Assembly: GCA_022495995.1 (NCBI GenBank)
Contig: JAFEMH010000935.1
Span: 286,501 to 350,500, forward strand
Length of the DNA stretch: 64,000 bases
Source of the DNA: Adenophora triphylla var. japonica
Taxonomy: Eukaryota; Streptophyta; Magnoliopsida; Asterales; Campanulaceae
Direction: 5' to 3'
Below, piece by piece: positions 22,861-33,889 of this stretch (position 1 is the first letter of the stretch; every line of letters starts with the position of its first letter). The position numbers and the translations under genes are program-made. The notes under the pieces were generated by a model that saw only the letters and a list, made by a program, of their open reading frames with translations, was not told where the DNA came from and ran no database searches.

Positions 22861-23170
22861 TATTTAATAACATTTACGGCGGATATTGTACACCGGCGTA
22901 AATAATTGTATTATTTACGGCGGACGCGTATCAACCGCCGATAATAAGTACCTATATACGGCTGCTACTGATCTACCGCCGTATATAACTTCGATCTCGT
23001 ATACGTACATGCCAAATGTACGTACATTACTTATTTACGGCGGCCGCGTCCGCCGTATATATTATTTATTTATGGCGGCTGTGCATACCGCCGTATATAT
23101 AAAGTATATTCGGCGGACGCCTGTGCACTGTCGTATATGAGCACCGTAAAAAGTCTCCTTTCTTGTAGTG
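22861..23170. repeat. CACTA right end: subterminal repeats and TIR
   Basis: Dense ATTTACGGCGG...CCGCCGTATATA pairs at 22868-23150, mirroring the left end, closing with TTTCTTGTAGTG. Confidence 0.88.
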
Positions 23171-23246
23171 CCTGCAATTTCCAAAATACCCAAAAACCTC
23201 CCAAACTGAAGGTTAGGCCGTCCGACCTGTTTTAAAAATTTGCCCC

Positions 23247-23254
23247 TATAAATA
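23247..23254 (+). promoter_or_regulatory. TATA box of the element B 5' LTR
   Basis: TATAAATA followed by CAAGGGCTGTCATT, as in the element A LTR. The CACTA insertion lies upstream of it, within U3. Confidence 0.75.
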
Positions 23255-23699
23255 CAAGGGCTGTCATTCAGTAAAAAAGTGGAAAAAAATTACCCCTCTC
23301 CACAAACCCCACGGTTCTAAGCAATCTCTCCCCCTCCCGAGCCCCTTTTCATCTCGATTTGTGTGAAAATCCCGTTTTCCGACCAAACATGAGCCAAACA
23401 CTTTCAAAACACCTCCCAAACACTAAATCGTATCCCGTATACGCCTTCCCGAGCCAAAGAGTCAATCCCTAGCCATAGGTAGCACTCTCTCTCTCTCTCT
23501 CTCTCTAAAATCTGTTTCGCCTCGATTAATGCGTCAAATGCTATTTTTGATCCGATCGAAACTCTCAAAATGTAGACGTAACGCCGTCTACGAGGCTCGA
23601 TACGTTTTAGTCCCTAATTATCTTCTATCTCGTAAGAGAAGTAATTTCGGGTTAAAACGGCGTTCCAATCCCCGTTTTACGTTTCTGTCATTTACAGTC

Positions 23700-24745
23700 C
23701 GGATTGTTCGATCCGTTGATTCGCTTTTACCGTCCGAACCGTTTGGTTCGTGATTGTCATTTACAAAGTCCGGATCGTTTGATCCGTTGATATCACTATT
23801 TACTTTACGCACCTTTACAATTCCGAGTCGTTTGGCTCGTCAATCGTATCTTTACTATCCGGATCGTTCGATTCCGTCGATACTGCACTTTAAATACTGT
23901 CATTTACAAGTCCAAGTCGTTTGGCTTTTGATAGTATTTACTTATTAATGTCTGAGTCACAAAATGACTCGTTGATCGCATATCATTTATCGCCTTTTTT
24001 CATAAAATTGGTAGCAATGTAATGCCCGGTTCAAAACCAAAGTTCGTCACTCGAACTCCTTTTCAAAACAACGTAAAAACCCGACGTTTGACATTCAAAC
24101 GCTCTTTTACAAAAAATCAACGTTTGTCATTCAAACTAAAGATTTTAGTTCGTCATTTGAACTCCATTTTCAAAACAACTCAAAATCGACGTTTGACATT
24201 CAACCGCTCTTTTCCGACTCAAAAATCGACGTTTGACATTCAGACGCTCATTTCCAACTCAAAACCCGACGTTTGACATTCAAACGATCTTTTACCAAAA
24301 ATCAACGTTTGTCATTCAAACTAAAGATTTAGGTTCGTCATTCGAACTCCGTTTTCAAAACAACTCAAAATCGACGTTTGACATTCAAACGCTCTTTTCC
24401 GACTCAAAACCCGACGTTTGACATTCAAACTCTCTTTTATCAAAAATCAACGTTTGTCATTCAAACTAAAGATTTAAGTTCGTCATTCGAACTCCGTTTT
24501 CATAACAACTCAAAATCGACGTTTGACATTCAAATGCTCTTTTCCGACTCAAAACCCAACGTTTGACATTCAAACGCTCTTTTACCAAAAATCAACGTTT
24601 GTCATTCAAACTAAAGATTTAAGTTCGTCATTCGAACCCCTTTTTCAAACTCAAAAACCGACGTTTGTCATTCAAACGCTCATTTTTTCCCCAAAATTAA
24701 AGTTTGTCATTCAAACCAAGATTAAAGCTTGTCATTCAAGCTCCT
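23700..24745 (+). repeat. Covarying hairpin array in the element B 5' LTR
   Basis: GTTT-loop stems: 23735-23750 (CGAACC/GGTTCG), 23771-23786 (CGGATC/GATCCG), 23824-23839 (CGAGTC/GGCTCG with a wobble). A different loop: 23954-23970 (GAGTCA-CAAAA-TGACTC). Then a 145-bp tandem unit (starts near 24088, 24233, 24378, 24523) with WCATT-loop stems: 24085-24101 (CGTTTG/CAAACG), 24333-24347 (GTTCG/CGAAC), 24726-24742 (AGCTTG/CAAGCT). The short reading frames spanning this unit are products of the repeat. Confidence 0.88.
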
Positions 24746-25159
24746 TTTCAAAATGCAACACACACACACAATTTCGAGAAAGGTAGAAAGACTCGTCATA
24801 CGAGGCGTTTCGGGTGATCTCAATATACTATTCCCGAAACATAACGTGTCCTCCGAACCTAACAATCTCTGGTCCTAAAAGCTTTTTTTCAAGTTTTGGC
24901 TACCAATCAAAACGTTCCCTTTTCAAAGCCTTTTCCAAGTTTTGGCTACCAATCAAAACGTCCCCTTTTCAAAGCCTTTTCCAAGTTTTGGCTACCAATC
25001 CAAATGACTCCCTTTTCAAACCAGCCATTTTTAAAGTTTGGGATCATAATACAAAACGGCGTGGCGACTCTCCTTCTCTCTCTTGCCAGCGAGGTCCCAA
25101 GTTTTCCCCGTGAAAGCCGCTCGCCGCGTTCCCCCGCGCGCGATCCGGGTAATTTCAGT

Positions 25160-25182
25160 TGGCGACTCCGCTGGGGATCGAA
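25160..25182 (+). promoter_or_regulatory. Primer-binding site of element B (tRNA-Arg)
   Basis: TGGCGACTCCGCTGGGGA continuing TCGAA, two bases after the LTR end. It is complementary to the 3' end of plant tRNA-Arg(ACG) as I recall that tRNA; tRNA-Arg priming is known for Tat/Ogre-type elements. Confidence 0.8.
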
Positions 25183-26159
25183 ACATGTTTTTTCAAAACT
25201 CCCTCATTTTAAAAAGCATTTCGTGGGTCAAACTTTCGTTTACCCTTCCTCATTTTTGGTGTGCATGTGTGTCTTCAAAACACCGGACAATTTTCAAAAG
25301 AAAGATGTTGCATTTTCATCTCGTTCAAAATCTTAACATGTTTGTGCATTTCCGTTCATATTTGATTTTTGTGCTATATTTTGAACAACGCATAAATTCT
25401 TTAAAACGCATTCTGAAAATCTCTATTTTACTCAGAAAAAGAATTTAGTGACCGCACACTACTTGCACTGCTGCCTCGGTACACCGCACGCTACATGCAC
25501 TTGCTCCCTCGGTACTGTGCACACTACATCCCTCAACCCGGGGTGACCATTTATTTGCAGCTTGATTTGTCTACCAGAAACCTTTCGAGCGCGCACGGGG
25601 TCATCCTAAACAGCCCATCCTAGTCCGTGTAATCCATGCATTCTTTGTGTCACACTTCGTCCAAGACCTTGGTTGGTTTTTGGCTTAGTTCATGTCATAA
25701 AGCCTAAGTGTATGCTTTTACGCCGATCTCCCTCACAAGTCAAACTTAAAAGTTGAGATTGAAGGTCGTTCTCAACCCGAAGTCTTAGCTTTTCAGCCTT
25801 GACTTTGACGAAGAGCCGCGCTAAAAACATACCCGAAGGTTCAATGTGACACCTTGTCATCAAACCCTCAACGTATGCACCATGCCAGCCACAACTTGGC
25901 CAACGCCAAAACTAAGGCCCCTCGTGCAAGCGAGTCAAGAGAGGTCATGCCGAAATTTCGGCACGATTTTTGCCTTAACTTAAGGACATTGACTTCGACC
26001 GTGACCCGCATGTCACATACGTTGAAAGTTTGCATGACCAACTAGCTTTAAGTTCACTTTTTCCTTTGTCGTTGGAACTCGCTTGCCTTATAGGACCCTC
26101 ACTCGGGATTGTCCATCCCGGAAAGACGATTTACAGGTGAAAAACGAGGGGCTTATAAG
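25183..26159 (+). other. Leader of element B, first part
   Basis: Untranslated leader between the primer site and gag; it continues at 28279-28517 after the solo LTR. It includes a CCGCACACTACTTGCAC-type block also found in the leader of element C (46940-46990) and the GAGGGGCTTATA segment in which the solo LTR landed. No gene seen. Confidence 0.7.
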
Positions 26160-28273
26160 TGAATGTGCGCTCGCCGAAAAATAAAATAAAAGGAGTCGAC
26201 ATGCCATTTTAGAGGAAACATTGAAAACCTTTTTGAGAGAGAGAATGGGTCCGGGGGTCAGGTTACGTGTTGGAAAGAACCGAGAGTTCACCCAACATGC
26301 CTCGTCCGTAGACGAGTGTTTCAATGTTCAACATCCAATTCATTCAAATGTGTGTGCGAAATGTGTATGACAAGATATGTATTAAAATGCAAATCAACGC
26401 TTTGTTTTATTGCTCAACAGGGGGGAAATACAACTTGTAAGCCATTGACTCTGGGAGGCCACATCCCATTTACAACTGAGAGAACAAAACTTACAACTGA
26501 AATTAAACCTGCTGCAGAGGACTCATTGTGTCGCGTGACACAGGATCTGAGGGATCAAATGTGTCGCGTGACACAACAAAGCAATCTGCAGAGGTTTTAC
26601 AAAACCCACACTGCAGCAACACTAAAATGATCACAACACCATGATACTACAGAATATGCACACAGGGATCAACATTTACAACTAAAATAACAGTCTCTGC
26701 AGAGGTCTACTTGTGTCGCGTGACACAGGACTCCAAATGTCCAAGTGTGTCGCGTGACACAGGTTTACCATCTGCAGGAACTTTACAATTCAAAATCAGG
26801 AACAAAAGAGCTCAATTCAAATCCCAACAACAACAATCAAACAACTCAGAAATAGTGAATTCACAATGAATTGACCAAGGGATGTGGATATAGGGAGATC
26901 CACACTCCCTTGACCAATAAACAACAAATACCATGAAATCACATCACGAATACCAATTGCATCAAACCAAGCTAATTAAACAGAGAGATGGCAGTTGGGA
27001 CTTGATAATTGGAGGCGGATGGAGCCTAATTATCAAGTCCTAGGAACAATAATTGCGACGGAGCAAACAAACGACAAATATGAGATAGATATTGAGGGAA
27101 GAAATTTGTTACCCTCGTAGTCCACACTCTCTATACCACGTCGGTATAGAGAGTCTTCTAATCGGCTCCGGAACAGATTCGAATCCCAGACCAAGTGGTT
27201 TTACAGTTTCCAGTACGTGCGTGTGCTGAATGAATATATAAGAACAGAGAGAGAATTGAGGGAGGAGTTGAACGCCTGTCACCACCTCGGTGTAAATTGG
27301 ACAGAGAGATAGTCTAAGGTTTAGAACGGGGCCGGGACTGATAGGTGAGAGAGTGGCTGGAAATTGGATGTATAGTGGTGATGGTGAACGCCGATTTGGT
27401 ACAGAGAGGGGCTCAGTGTTTGAAGGTTGTTGGCGAGGCTGCTACGGTGGTGGTGAACGGTATTGGATCTGGAGACAAGGGAAGAAGGTGATTGTGATTT
27501 GGAGAGAATGAGAACAAGAGAAATGGTTATTTTGGGGTAGCCGGAGAAGACAGTGAGGAGGTTCGCCGATCAATTGGTTTTGGATGGGGAAGACGGCCGG
27601 TGAATGGGAGAGAGGGAGAGCTCGGTCTTCGTTTGGTTTTGGGGGAAATTGGGAGGATTGGAATCGGTTGAGGGAGAATTGGGTGAGGTTTTGGTAGGGA
27701 AGGTCGATGGTTGATTGGGGTGAGGAATCAGATGAAGGTTTTTGGCCGGAGAGGGAGGATTGGTGTTGGAGAAGGAGACGATTCAAGGGAGGGGGCTTAT
27801 GTTTCCATTTAGAGAGAGAGGAGAGAGAGACTGTGTGTTTACGTCTTGAGAGAGAAAGAGAGAAGGTCTGTGTGTGTTGTGTGTGTGTGTGAATGATATC
27901 CCCCTTTCCAAATGAACGAAATGGGTATTTAAATGTGTTAATTGGAAAATGCTTCATGTGTCGCACGACCACTTGCTCCGCTTTTCCATGGCTCAATCTG
28001 TCGCACGACGGGACGAACCAATAACCGTTTCTGGCGTCAGAAACTGGTTCTGGAACATTCCGGGCTAATTCTTTAAAGGTCCAAAGCCAATAATTCCTTG
28101 TAGGTCCTTTTGTTCGGGAAAAGTACTAAAAAATACTTCCTTCACGAGAAACTTATGAAATGTTTCCGGAAGCCTCGGAACGGACCGGGAATTTACCAAA
28201 ACGCCCCTTAGTGCAATTTTATTACATTAAAATGCAACTAAAAAGGGTTGCGAATTGGATTGGCATACTTACA
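26160..28273 (-). mobile_element. Solo LTR (D family), 2114 bp, TSD ATAAG
   Basis: Read on the minus strand it starts TGTAAGTATGCC and ends GCGAGCGCACATTCA; 5-bp duplications ATAAG lie at 26155-26159 and 28274-28278. The leader of element C keeps the equivalent uninterrupted site (GAGGGGCTTATAGACGTAGTG near 47908). It is homologous along most of its length to the element D 3' LTR. It contains GTGTCGCGTGACAC palindromes, a perfect 12-bp stem at 27126-27137/27143-27154 and a long bulged stem around 26877-26917. No internal domain is present, so it arose by LTR-LTR recombination. Confidence 0.93.
26525..26765. repeat. TGTGTC-GCGT-GACACA hairpins in the solo LTR
   Basis: Four copies at 26527-26542, 26560-26575, 26712-26727 and 26746-26761, each in the context of CAGG or CAAC. 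The D LTR has three related copies (38313-38328, 38346-38361, about 38380-38395). Confidence 0.88.
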
Positions 28274-28278
28274 ATAAG

Positions 28279-28517
28279 CGTAGTGCCGGGATCCACTGAT
28301 TCAAGCCCTAGGTTAGTTGCGAAAAAGATGATGCAATCTTTTCCAACCAATTAGGACTCTGAGAAAACGCGTTTTAAGTAAACATTAAGCGGTAAGTGCA
28401 CATTGCACAAGCCCGAAACCCTGAGCCAAATACCCTTTCCGAAACCTAAGCCCTGCCTTTCGTTCCCTGCAGTGAACAGAAAGCGGTTCGACTCCGGCCG
28501 CCGCTGTAATTACAGTT
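28279..28517 (+). other. Leader of element B, second part
   Basis: Resumes after the solo LTR with CGTAGTGCCGGGATCC and runs to the gag ATG at 28518. It matches the C leader near 47930-48060. Confidence 0.7.
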
Positions 28518-30226
28518 ATGGCCGCATCAGATAGTTCTTCGGTTCCCTCAGTTCCTTCACCCAGACTCTCCGACATGTCAGACTCACCGAGAAATCGTGA
28601 CGGGAATGGAACCCCGCCAGCGGTAACAGATATGACACTGGAAGAAGCCATCCGGGCATGTGAGGTTCACAAGAAACAGAAAGAGGATCAACAGAGTTTC
28701 GTGGTACAGCTTTTGAATGAACGGGGTATAGCAGCTATCCCTCAACCAGATGGTACTTTCGTTCTAATCGAGGATGACGATCCTCCCCGATCAGCTCCTC
28801 AAACCTTTAACCAGGTTCCTCCCCCGCCAAATTACGGGATTCCTTCAAACCAAGGAAACAGCCGATCGATGCTTCATATTGCCACCCCTCTAGGCACCGC
28901 CATCATATACGGCCAAGCCAATACTACTCCCATCACTCAATATAACCAGCGCAGCTCTGGGCCATCTCAAACAGATATCAATATCCTCCAGTACCCTCCC
29001 GGGTTTAACCCATTGCCCTTACATGAACCTCAAAACACCGGGGACAAACCCCGATACAATCCAGAAAAGGCCCCCATATATTCACATATATCAAGCCTCC
29101 TACCTCGAATTACTGCCTCTCATATAACATCTCCCAGCCCCGAGCCTCAAAATCTACCACTGGACCCAGCCCTGGCCTGGATGGTCGAACAAATGAGAGA
29201 CCTGAAAGATAGCATGGGCAGCTCAAAGCAAGAAACGCTCAGATCCACAGATCCGGGAATGGTCACACCCCTCCCTGCCAAATTCAGAATACCAGAAATG
29301 GACCGGTTCGACGGGACTGAATGCCCACAGATGCATGTTGACACCTATGTTCTCAGCATGAGAGCAAAAGGAGCAACCCTCCAGTAAATGACCGACCATT
29401 TCCAGCATACTCTCAAGAGTTCAGCATTACGGTGGTTCCTAAGGGTCAAGCCCGCAGATTGCCTACCTGGGATCAGATCAGAAACATCTTCATGGAGCGG
29501 TACCGATCCAACCTAGAGTGGGAGACAAGTCTTGAAGACTTAATCACCACCGAGCAAAAAACAGATGAAAGCGTTGGAGAATTCTACAAAAGGAGGAGTT
29601 GGAAACTCTCCGAAATCATGGAGCCACTCTCCAACGACAAATAAATACGGATCTTCAAGTCCTGCTTGAGGCTGTCCATCAGAACACTTATTAGCTATCA
29701 CTTCTTCCCGGATCTCCGAGCCATGGTCAATGCAGGCTCACAGTTCGAGAAGGATCTCAAAGAAAAGCTGGCTACAGTGCCGCCTTACAGATACAGATCA
29801 ACAACTACATTCAATCCTGCACTGGCCCCCGACAAAGGGAAAGATACTTCTGTCAACTACATCCATCAGGGAAAACAGTCAAGCAACAGAAACCCAGCCC
29901 TGCAAAGCAATGACTATCCCAAGAAGCAGCCTTCCATACGTTTCGACAAGCTAGATATGCCTTTGAGTAAAATGCTGGAAGGACTAATAAAAGAAGACCT
30001 CCTCAAGCCTGTTGAAAGCGACAAACCGAAGAATCCTACAGTTATTGCCGACAAAAGCAAATACTGCACCTTTCACCAATACCATGGGCATACAACTGAC
30101 AACTGTCTAGGGTTACGGTATGAGATCCAAAATCTGATAGAAGAAGGTAAGTTAGAGCATCCCCGTGGACCTAATAGAGTTGAAAACCCTTTTTTGAACA
30201 ACAACAGTGTAAACTCCATCGAGTGA
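28518..30226 (+). pseudogene. gag: gag of element B, broken
   Basis: Starts at ATG 28518; an N-terminal MTLEEAIRACEVHKKQKEDQ segment is typical of Tat gag. The retrotransposon gag core is around 29250-29640 (PEMDRFDGTECPQ, SSALRWFLRVKPAD, TWDQIRNIFMERY, ESVGEFYKRRSWKL) and a knuckle-like CTFHQYHGHTTDNC near 30067-30108. The protein would assemble the cytoplasmic particle and bind element RNA. TAA at 29385-29387, a frameshift near 29455-29480 and TAA at 29642-29644 break it. The first frame is 289 codons. Confidence 0.9.
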
Positions 30227-30892
30227 GTGCCAAAGAAGATTGCCGCAGAGCCAGTTTCTCTGCCTCTTCCAGCCAGGTCCTCATCAGACGTCCACATCTA
30301 GTATGATGTTTGTGACTGCACCAAATGCTTTGAGTACGAGCTCCAGGACATGATCAGAGGCAATTTCCCCAAAAATTAGAAGAAACAGTCTTCTCAGCAG
30401 AAATAGAAAGAAAGATATGATGCCGGAGACACCAGCATGGGTACACTCGGAGAGCCATCCGGGAAATTCGATTACTATGTACTCTACTCCAGCAAGTCCT
30501 CCCTTCCTTCAAGCAGCACAGCTTCAGAGCATACAGGGGTGGGAAAGCTGAAATATCCTGCTGACACCGAAGTTCAGGCCTTAGGACACCGGAGTATCTC
30601 AAATCTCAGCAACCTTACTGCCAGCCAGAAGCCTAATCCCCCGCAGGATCAGCCAAGGTTCAACTTTCCCAACTTCAGAGCACGGGCCGGTAAAGGAAAG
30701 TCAAAGTCAACTTGGCACTCGCACTCAATCAACGTGCTGACCAAGGGCGGCCACCGCCACAAGCATCCTCGACACAATCCCGAGGCACCACCAAAAACTT
30801 TGCCTCTCAAGGGGAAGACATGAAATGGATGACTCGATGATTCTCCCTCTCCAGAAAGAGATCAGATCTACGATTCCAGACTGTATGGCAGC
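30227..30892 (+). other. gag-protease linker of element B
   Basis: Same frame as the end of gag but with several stops. Readable stretches: FDYYVLYSSKS (about 30467), NVLTKGGHRHKHPRHN (about 30734). Leads into protease 1. No independent gene. Confidence 0.6.
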
Positions 30893-31318
30893 ATGCTCAC
30901 CTTCTATGACGAAGACCTACTGAAAGGGGCCTCGGGACACAACGAAGCTCTGCACATCACTGTTCGGCTCAACACTATCTCCCTCCCAGGAGTCTTGGTA
31001 GACAATGGATCAGCAGTCAACGTCCTTCTCCTCAGCATGATACGAGCCTTACGCATCGATGAAGGCCATATGATCCCATCTGCCTGAACTATCAAAGCAT
31101 ACGACAGCACGTCTCCTCCCATCCTGGGAATGGTGACTCTGGAGCTCTGGTTCGAAACCCAAATGGTGCCAGTAAAGTTCCACGTGATGGACATTTCGTC
31201 CGAATTTACAGCCCTGCTGGGACGCCCATGGCTACACCACATGAAGGCCATAGCCTCCACTCTTCAGCAATGTGTCAAGTTCATAAACCGGCAAGGAGAT
31301 CTCGAGGTCATCAGATGA
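30893..31318 (+). pseudogene. Extra aspartic protease domain (protease 1) of element B
   Basis: Retropepsin-like domain: LHITVRLNTISLPGVLVDNG with the active-site-like DNGS, then VNVL, and TALLGRPWLHHMKAIAS near the end. One TGA at 31085-31087 interrupts it, and the frame ends at TGA 31315-31317. The canonical Tat protease with its usual upstream ISLWSLL segment lies 3 kb downstream (33890-34832), so this is an additional copy. Retropepsins act as dimers to cleave the polyprotein. Confidence 0.75.
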
Positions 31319-33889
31319 GACAGTTTCCTCATAGGCAATGAAGCCGAAATTCCAACTAATTGGGCCCGCAGCCATGCACCTGTGCTGCCTCCTGCAAACC
31401 GACAAAAGGACAATCGGGGCAAATCTCATCAGAATCCCTCAGAGTCCGGAGGTTCTAACTATGTCAACGCCCTCGAGCAGGAAGATCCTGAAGTAGTCAG
31501 ATTCATCAAGTTCAACTGCCGTTTCCGAGACTTGGATTCAGAATGGAAAGAAACCTTGAGCACTGCAATGATACAAGGACACAAACCCCCTATTTCTGGT
31601 CGAAGGTTCGTCATCATCCTTCAAGCAAACTCTCTGGCCACGCCAGACAAAGAAATCTTCACAATAAAGGTCAAGAGGCACCGACACACTCGTGAAGAAT
31701 GTATGGCATTCGTCTGGGATGTCTTACACACAGAAATTCCCATAGAGCCCCTCTGCTCAAGCAGAGATGCTCAAGAAGAGGACATGAAGTTTTTCTAGCA
31801 GCGCCAGCTGCACAACGGAGCGTGAGACGTCCTTTGGTCTGGGTTGAACCGTCAGACGGCAACGAATCAGGACTCTCCAGAGTAGATTATGCGGCAGATC
31901 CGTAGGAATATCCTTACATACACATGCTCAGTTTCGGGGATGACACCAGTTTCGACGAAGTCACCTACGATGAAGGCTCAAATACTATGGAAATCGTCAA
32001 ACTTAATGTCCAGTACAGACAGTTATCCGACGAGTAGAAACAAATGATTGACATGACAAAGAACCCTTCTGATCATATAACCGACGACGACTTCGTCAAC
32101 ATCATCTTCTCCAGATATCCCGACGATACCAAGGATCCAGTCCTTATTGTCAGATTCTGTAATGCCGAAGCTACCCTTGACGATTGCCTGATCATGGTAA
32201 ACGAGGTCCTTGCCAAGAGAGCTCAAGGCTCATCATTATTTCCAATTATCAGCCCCAATGGCAACTGTCCCGTGCCGTCAGTCAAACTCACAGCCAAGAG
32301 CGCCGTCAAGGCCGAAGACATCGACAAAGGAGACAGAAATCCTCACCTAGTTACAAATCAGATCAGCCTCGGGAACGCCTCCAGCAGCCAACCTGAGAAC
32401 CTCCAGCGAGACAGATCAAACTTCCGAAGAAAGGAACGATCACCTCAGCATTAACATGCTCAAGTTCAACCCTGTTCCCAGCCATCACGGCCATGGATTC
32501 AGGCATCCCTCCAGCAAGCTGCTAGCTCTGATAGACTTGGCTCTTAAACGAGATCACGAGACCATCAACATCGCAAAATTTAACACCCCTGTTGGTTTGA
32601 TCAAACAAATATGGGCAAACTTCTTGGTGACCGAAATCAAAGGAGGCCGCATGGAATGTCCAAGCACTACTTCCTTCGTCAATATAATCCTAGTGTTTCT
32701 ACCATTCGGAGATTTGGATGTGATGACAGTTCTAGACACCAGTCAGACAGCGCGCACATATGGAGACTGCTTAGCTCTCGCAAGGAAAGCCCTCCTGGAA
32801 CTAGCTGTACAAGAAAATCACCTCTGGGACGAAAACAAAGCTCCGAAGACTCACAGGGACCAAGCCCTTAAAGCATCACAAGAAGCTCCATACAGAAAAC
32901 TAGAGGCCACTCTAGACCAATTTGACCTCAAGGGTTTTGCCCACGACAACTTCCTGGATTACCATCACTTCTCAATAAACCCCCTCTGGTAAGGAAGGGC
33001 GGTCAATGGTCCAAACGACCTAGGAGATGGAATGGCACATCACAAATAATACCTAGCCCAGCAGCATGAGGAATACAAGTGCTTATCTCCCCGAGAGAAG
33101 CAAGCCCTTTGTGAAAGCGACAACGAAGACGATGAAACTATTCTCTTCCAAGCCAATCATGAAGTTAACAAAACCAGAATCCCAAGGGTTCTGGGAGGAC
33201 GGGAGCGGATTATTTCCGTTCTCAAGTTAAAAGGCCAACTGAAAGAGGAAGGTCTATTCAAAAAGAAGAGAAAGATGGAAATACATCTCCAACAACTGCT
33301 CAAGGAGATTTCGCAGACTACAGCATTCGTTTACAGAAATGATCAACTGGGACAAAAGCCAGTCACATGGGCAGACGTCCGGGAAGCCATATACTCACCT
33401 TCCGACGTACCTGCCACTCAATTAAAGAAGCAGAGACAGCTCTCCCTGATGGAAGTTTATCTAGACTGCCGCATACGATTCAATGAAGCGCTGGCTATTC
33501 TCACATGGGAAGAAACACAAGCGCTAGCTCTCGACGAAGGCTCTACTGCAAGAGAGCTGATCTAGGCTAAAAGCATAGGAAAGTTAGCAAACCATGACTA
33601 CTGCTTGTCCCAACTCCAAAACGCCATGAGCCTGCTCAGCAAGAAGGAGAGAAATGCAATATACCGTGAAGAGATCAGAGAGACAGTTCGCCTGAACCAA
33701 GAACTCTCTAGCCTCCCTTGAAGGGTCAGCAATACACAATTCAGTCCTAGCAACAACTGCTGCGCACTGACATTCGAACAACTGCGGCGAACCATAGGCT
33801 CCCTCCCTGCAGAGGCACCTAAACCAGTATCTTGGGATAGGATCCAAAAAGCTGCCAAAGCCCCCGGGAAGACATCTACAGTCAACAAA
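31319..33889 (+). other. Region between the two proteases of element B
   Basis: About 2.6 kb, mostly readable in one frame but with many stops. Segments: NYVNALEQEDPEVVRFIKFN (about 31460), DDDFVNIIFSRYPDDTKDP (about 32088), SFVNIILVFLPFGDLDVMTV (about 32670) and MEIHLQQLLKEISQTTAFVY (33275). The two FVNII segments resemble each other, suggesting an internal duplication. I do not recognise a known domain; part may be a duplicated gag-linker. Confidence 0.5.

Larger units (their letters stand above)
11158..23170 (-). mobile_element. CACTA (En/Spm) transposon, 12,013 bp, with a passenger gene
   Basis: Terminal inverted repeats start CACTACAAGAAA (11158) and end TTTCTTGTAGTG (23170). The 3-bp target duplication is CCT (11155-11157 and 23171-23173). 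Both ends carry subterminal CGGCGG/CCGCCG motifs. Genes on the minus strand: TNPD-type transposase (21489-17882), an ATHILA ORF-1-like passenger (17532-16050) and a TNPA/Transposase_24-type gene (13440-11930). Boundaries are exact because the flanks rejoin into a continuous LTR. The transposase has stops and a frameshift, so it would need help from another copy. Confidence 0.96.
10704..25157 (+). repeat. 5' LTR of element B, split by the CACTA element
   Basis: Left piece 10704-11157 and right piece 23174-25157 (23171-23173 is the duplicated CCT), about 2.44 kb once the CACTA is removed. It starts TGTAAGTACCC, as the element A LTR does, and ends CCGGGTAATTTCA just before the primer site. Across the CACTA breakpoints the two pieces align continuously with A LTR positions about 8600-8640. 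Sequence is similar to, but visibly diverged from, the A LTR. Confidence 0.92.

Noticed and set aside
24022..24786. Several 60-90-codon frames with FDIQT-type repeats in the LTR
   Set aside because: Produced by the 145-bp tandem repeat and its hairpins; the same in 9612-10061. No conserved start or context.
27442..27996. 184-codon minus-strand frame
   Set aside because: Lies inside the solo LTR in a GA/CT-rich promoter-leader region; no domain and not preserved in the D LTR.
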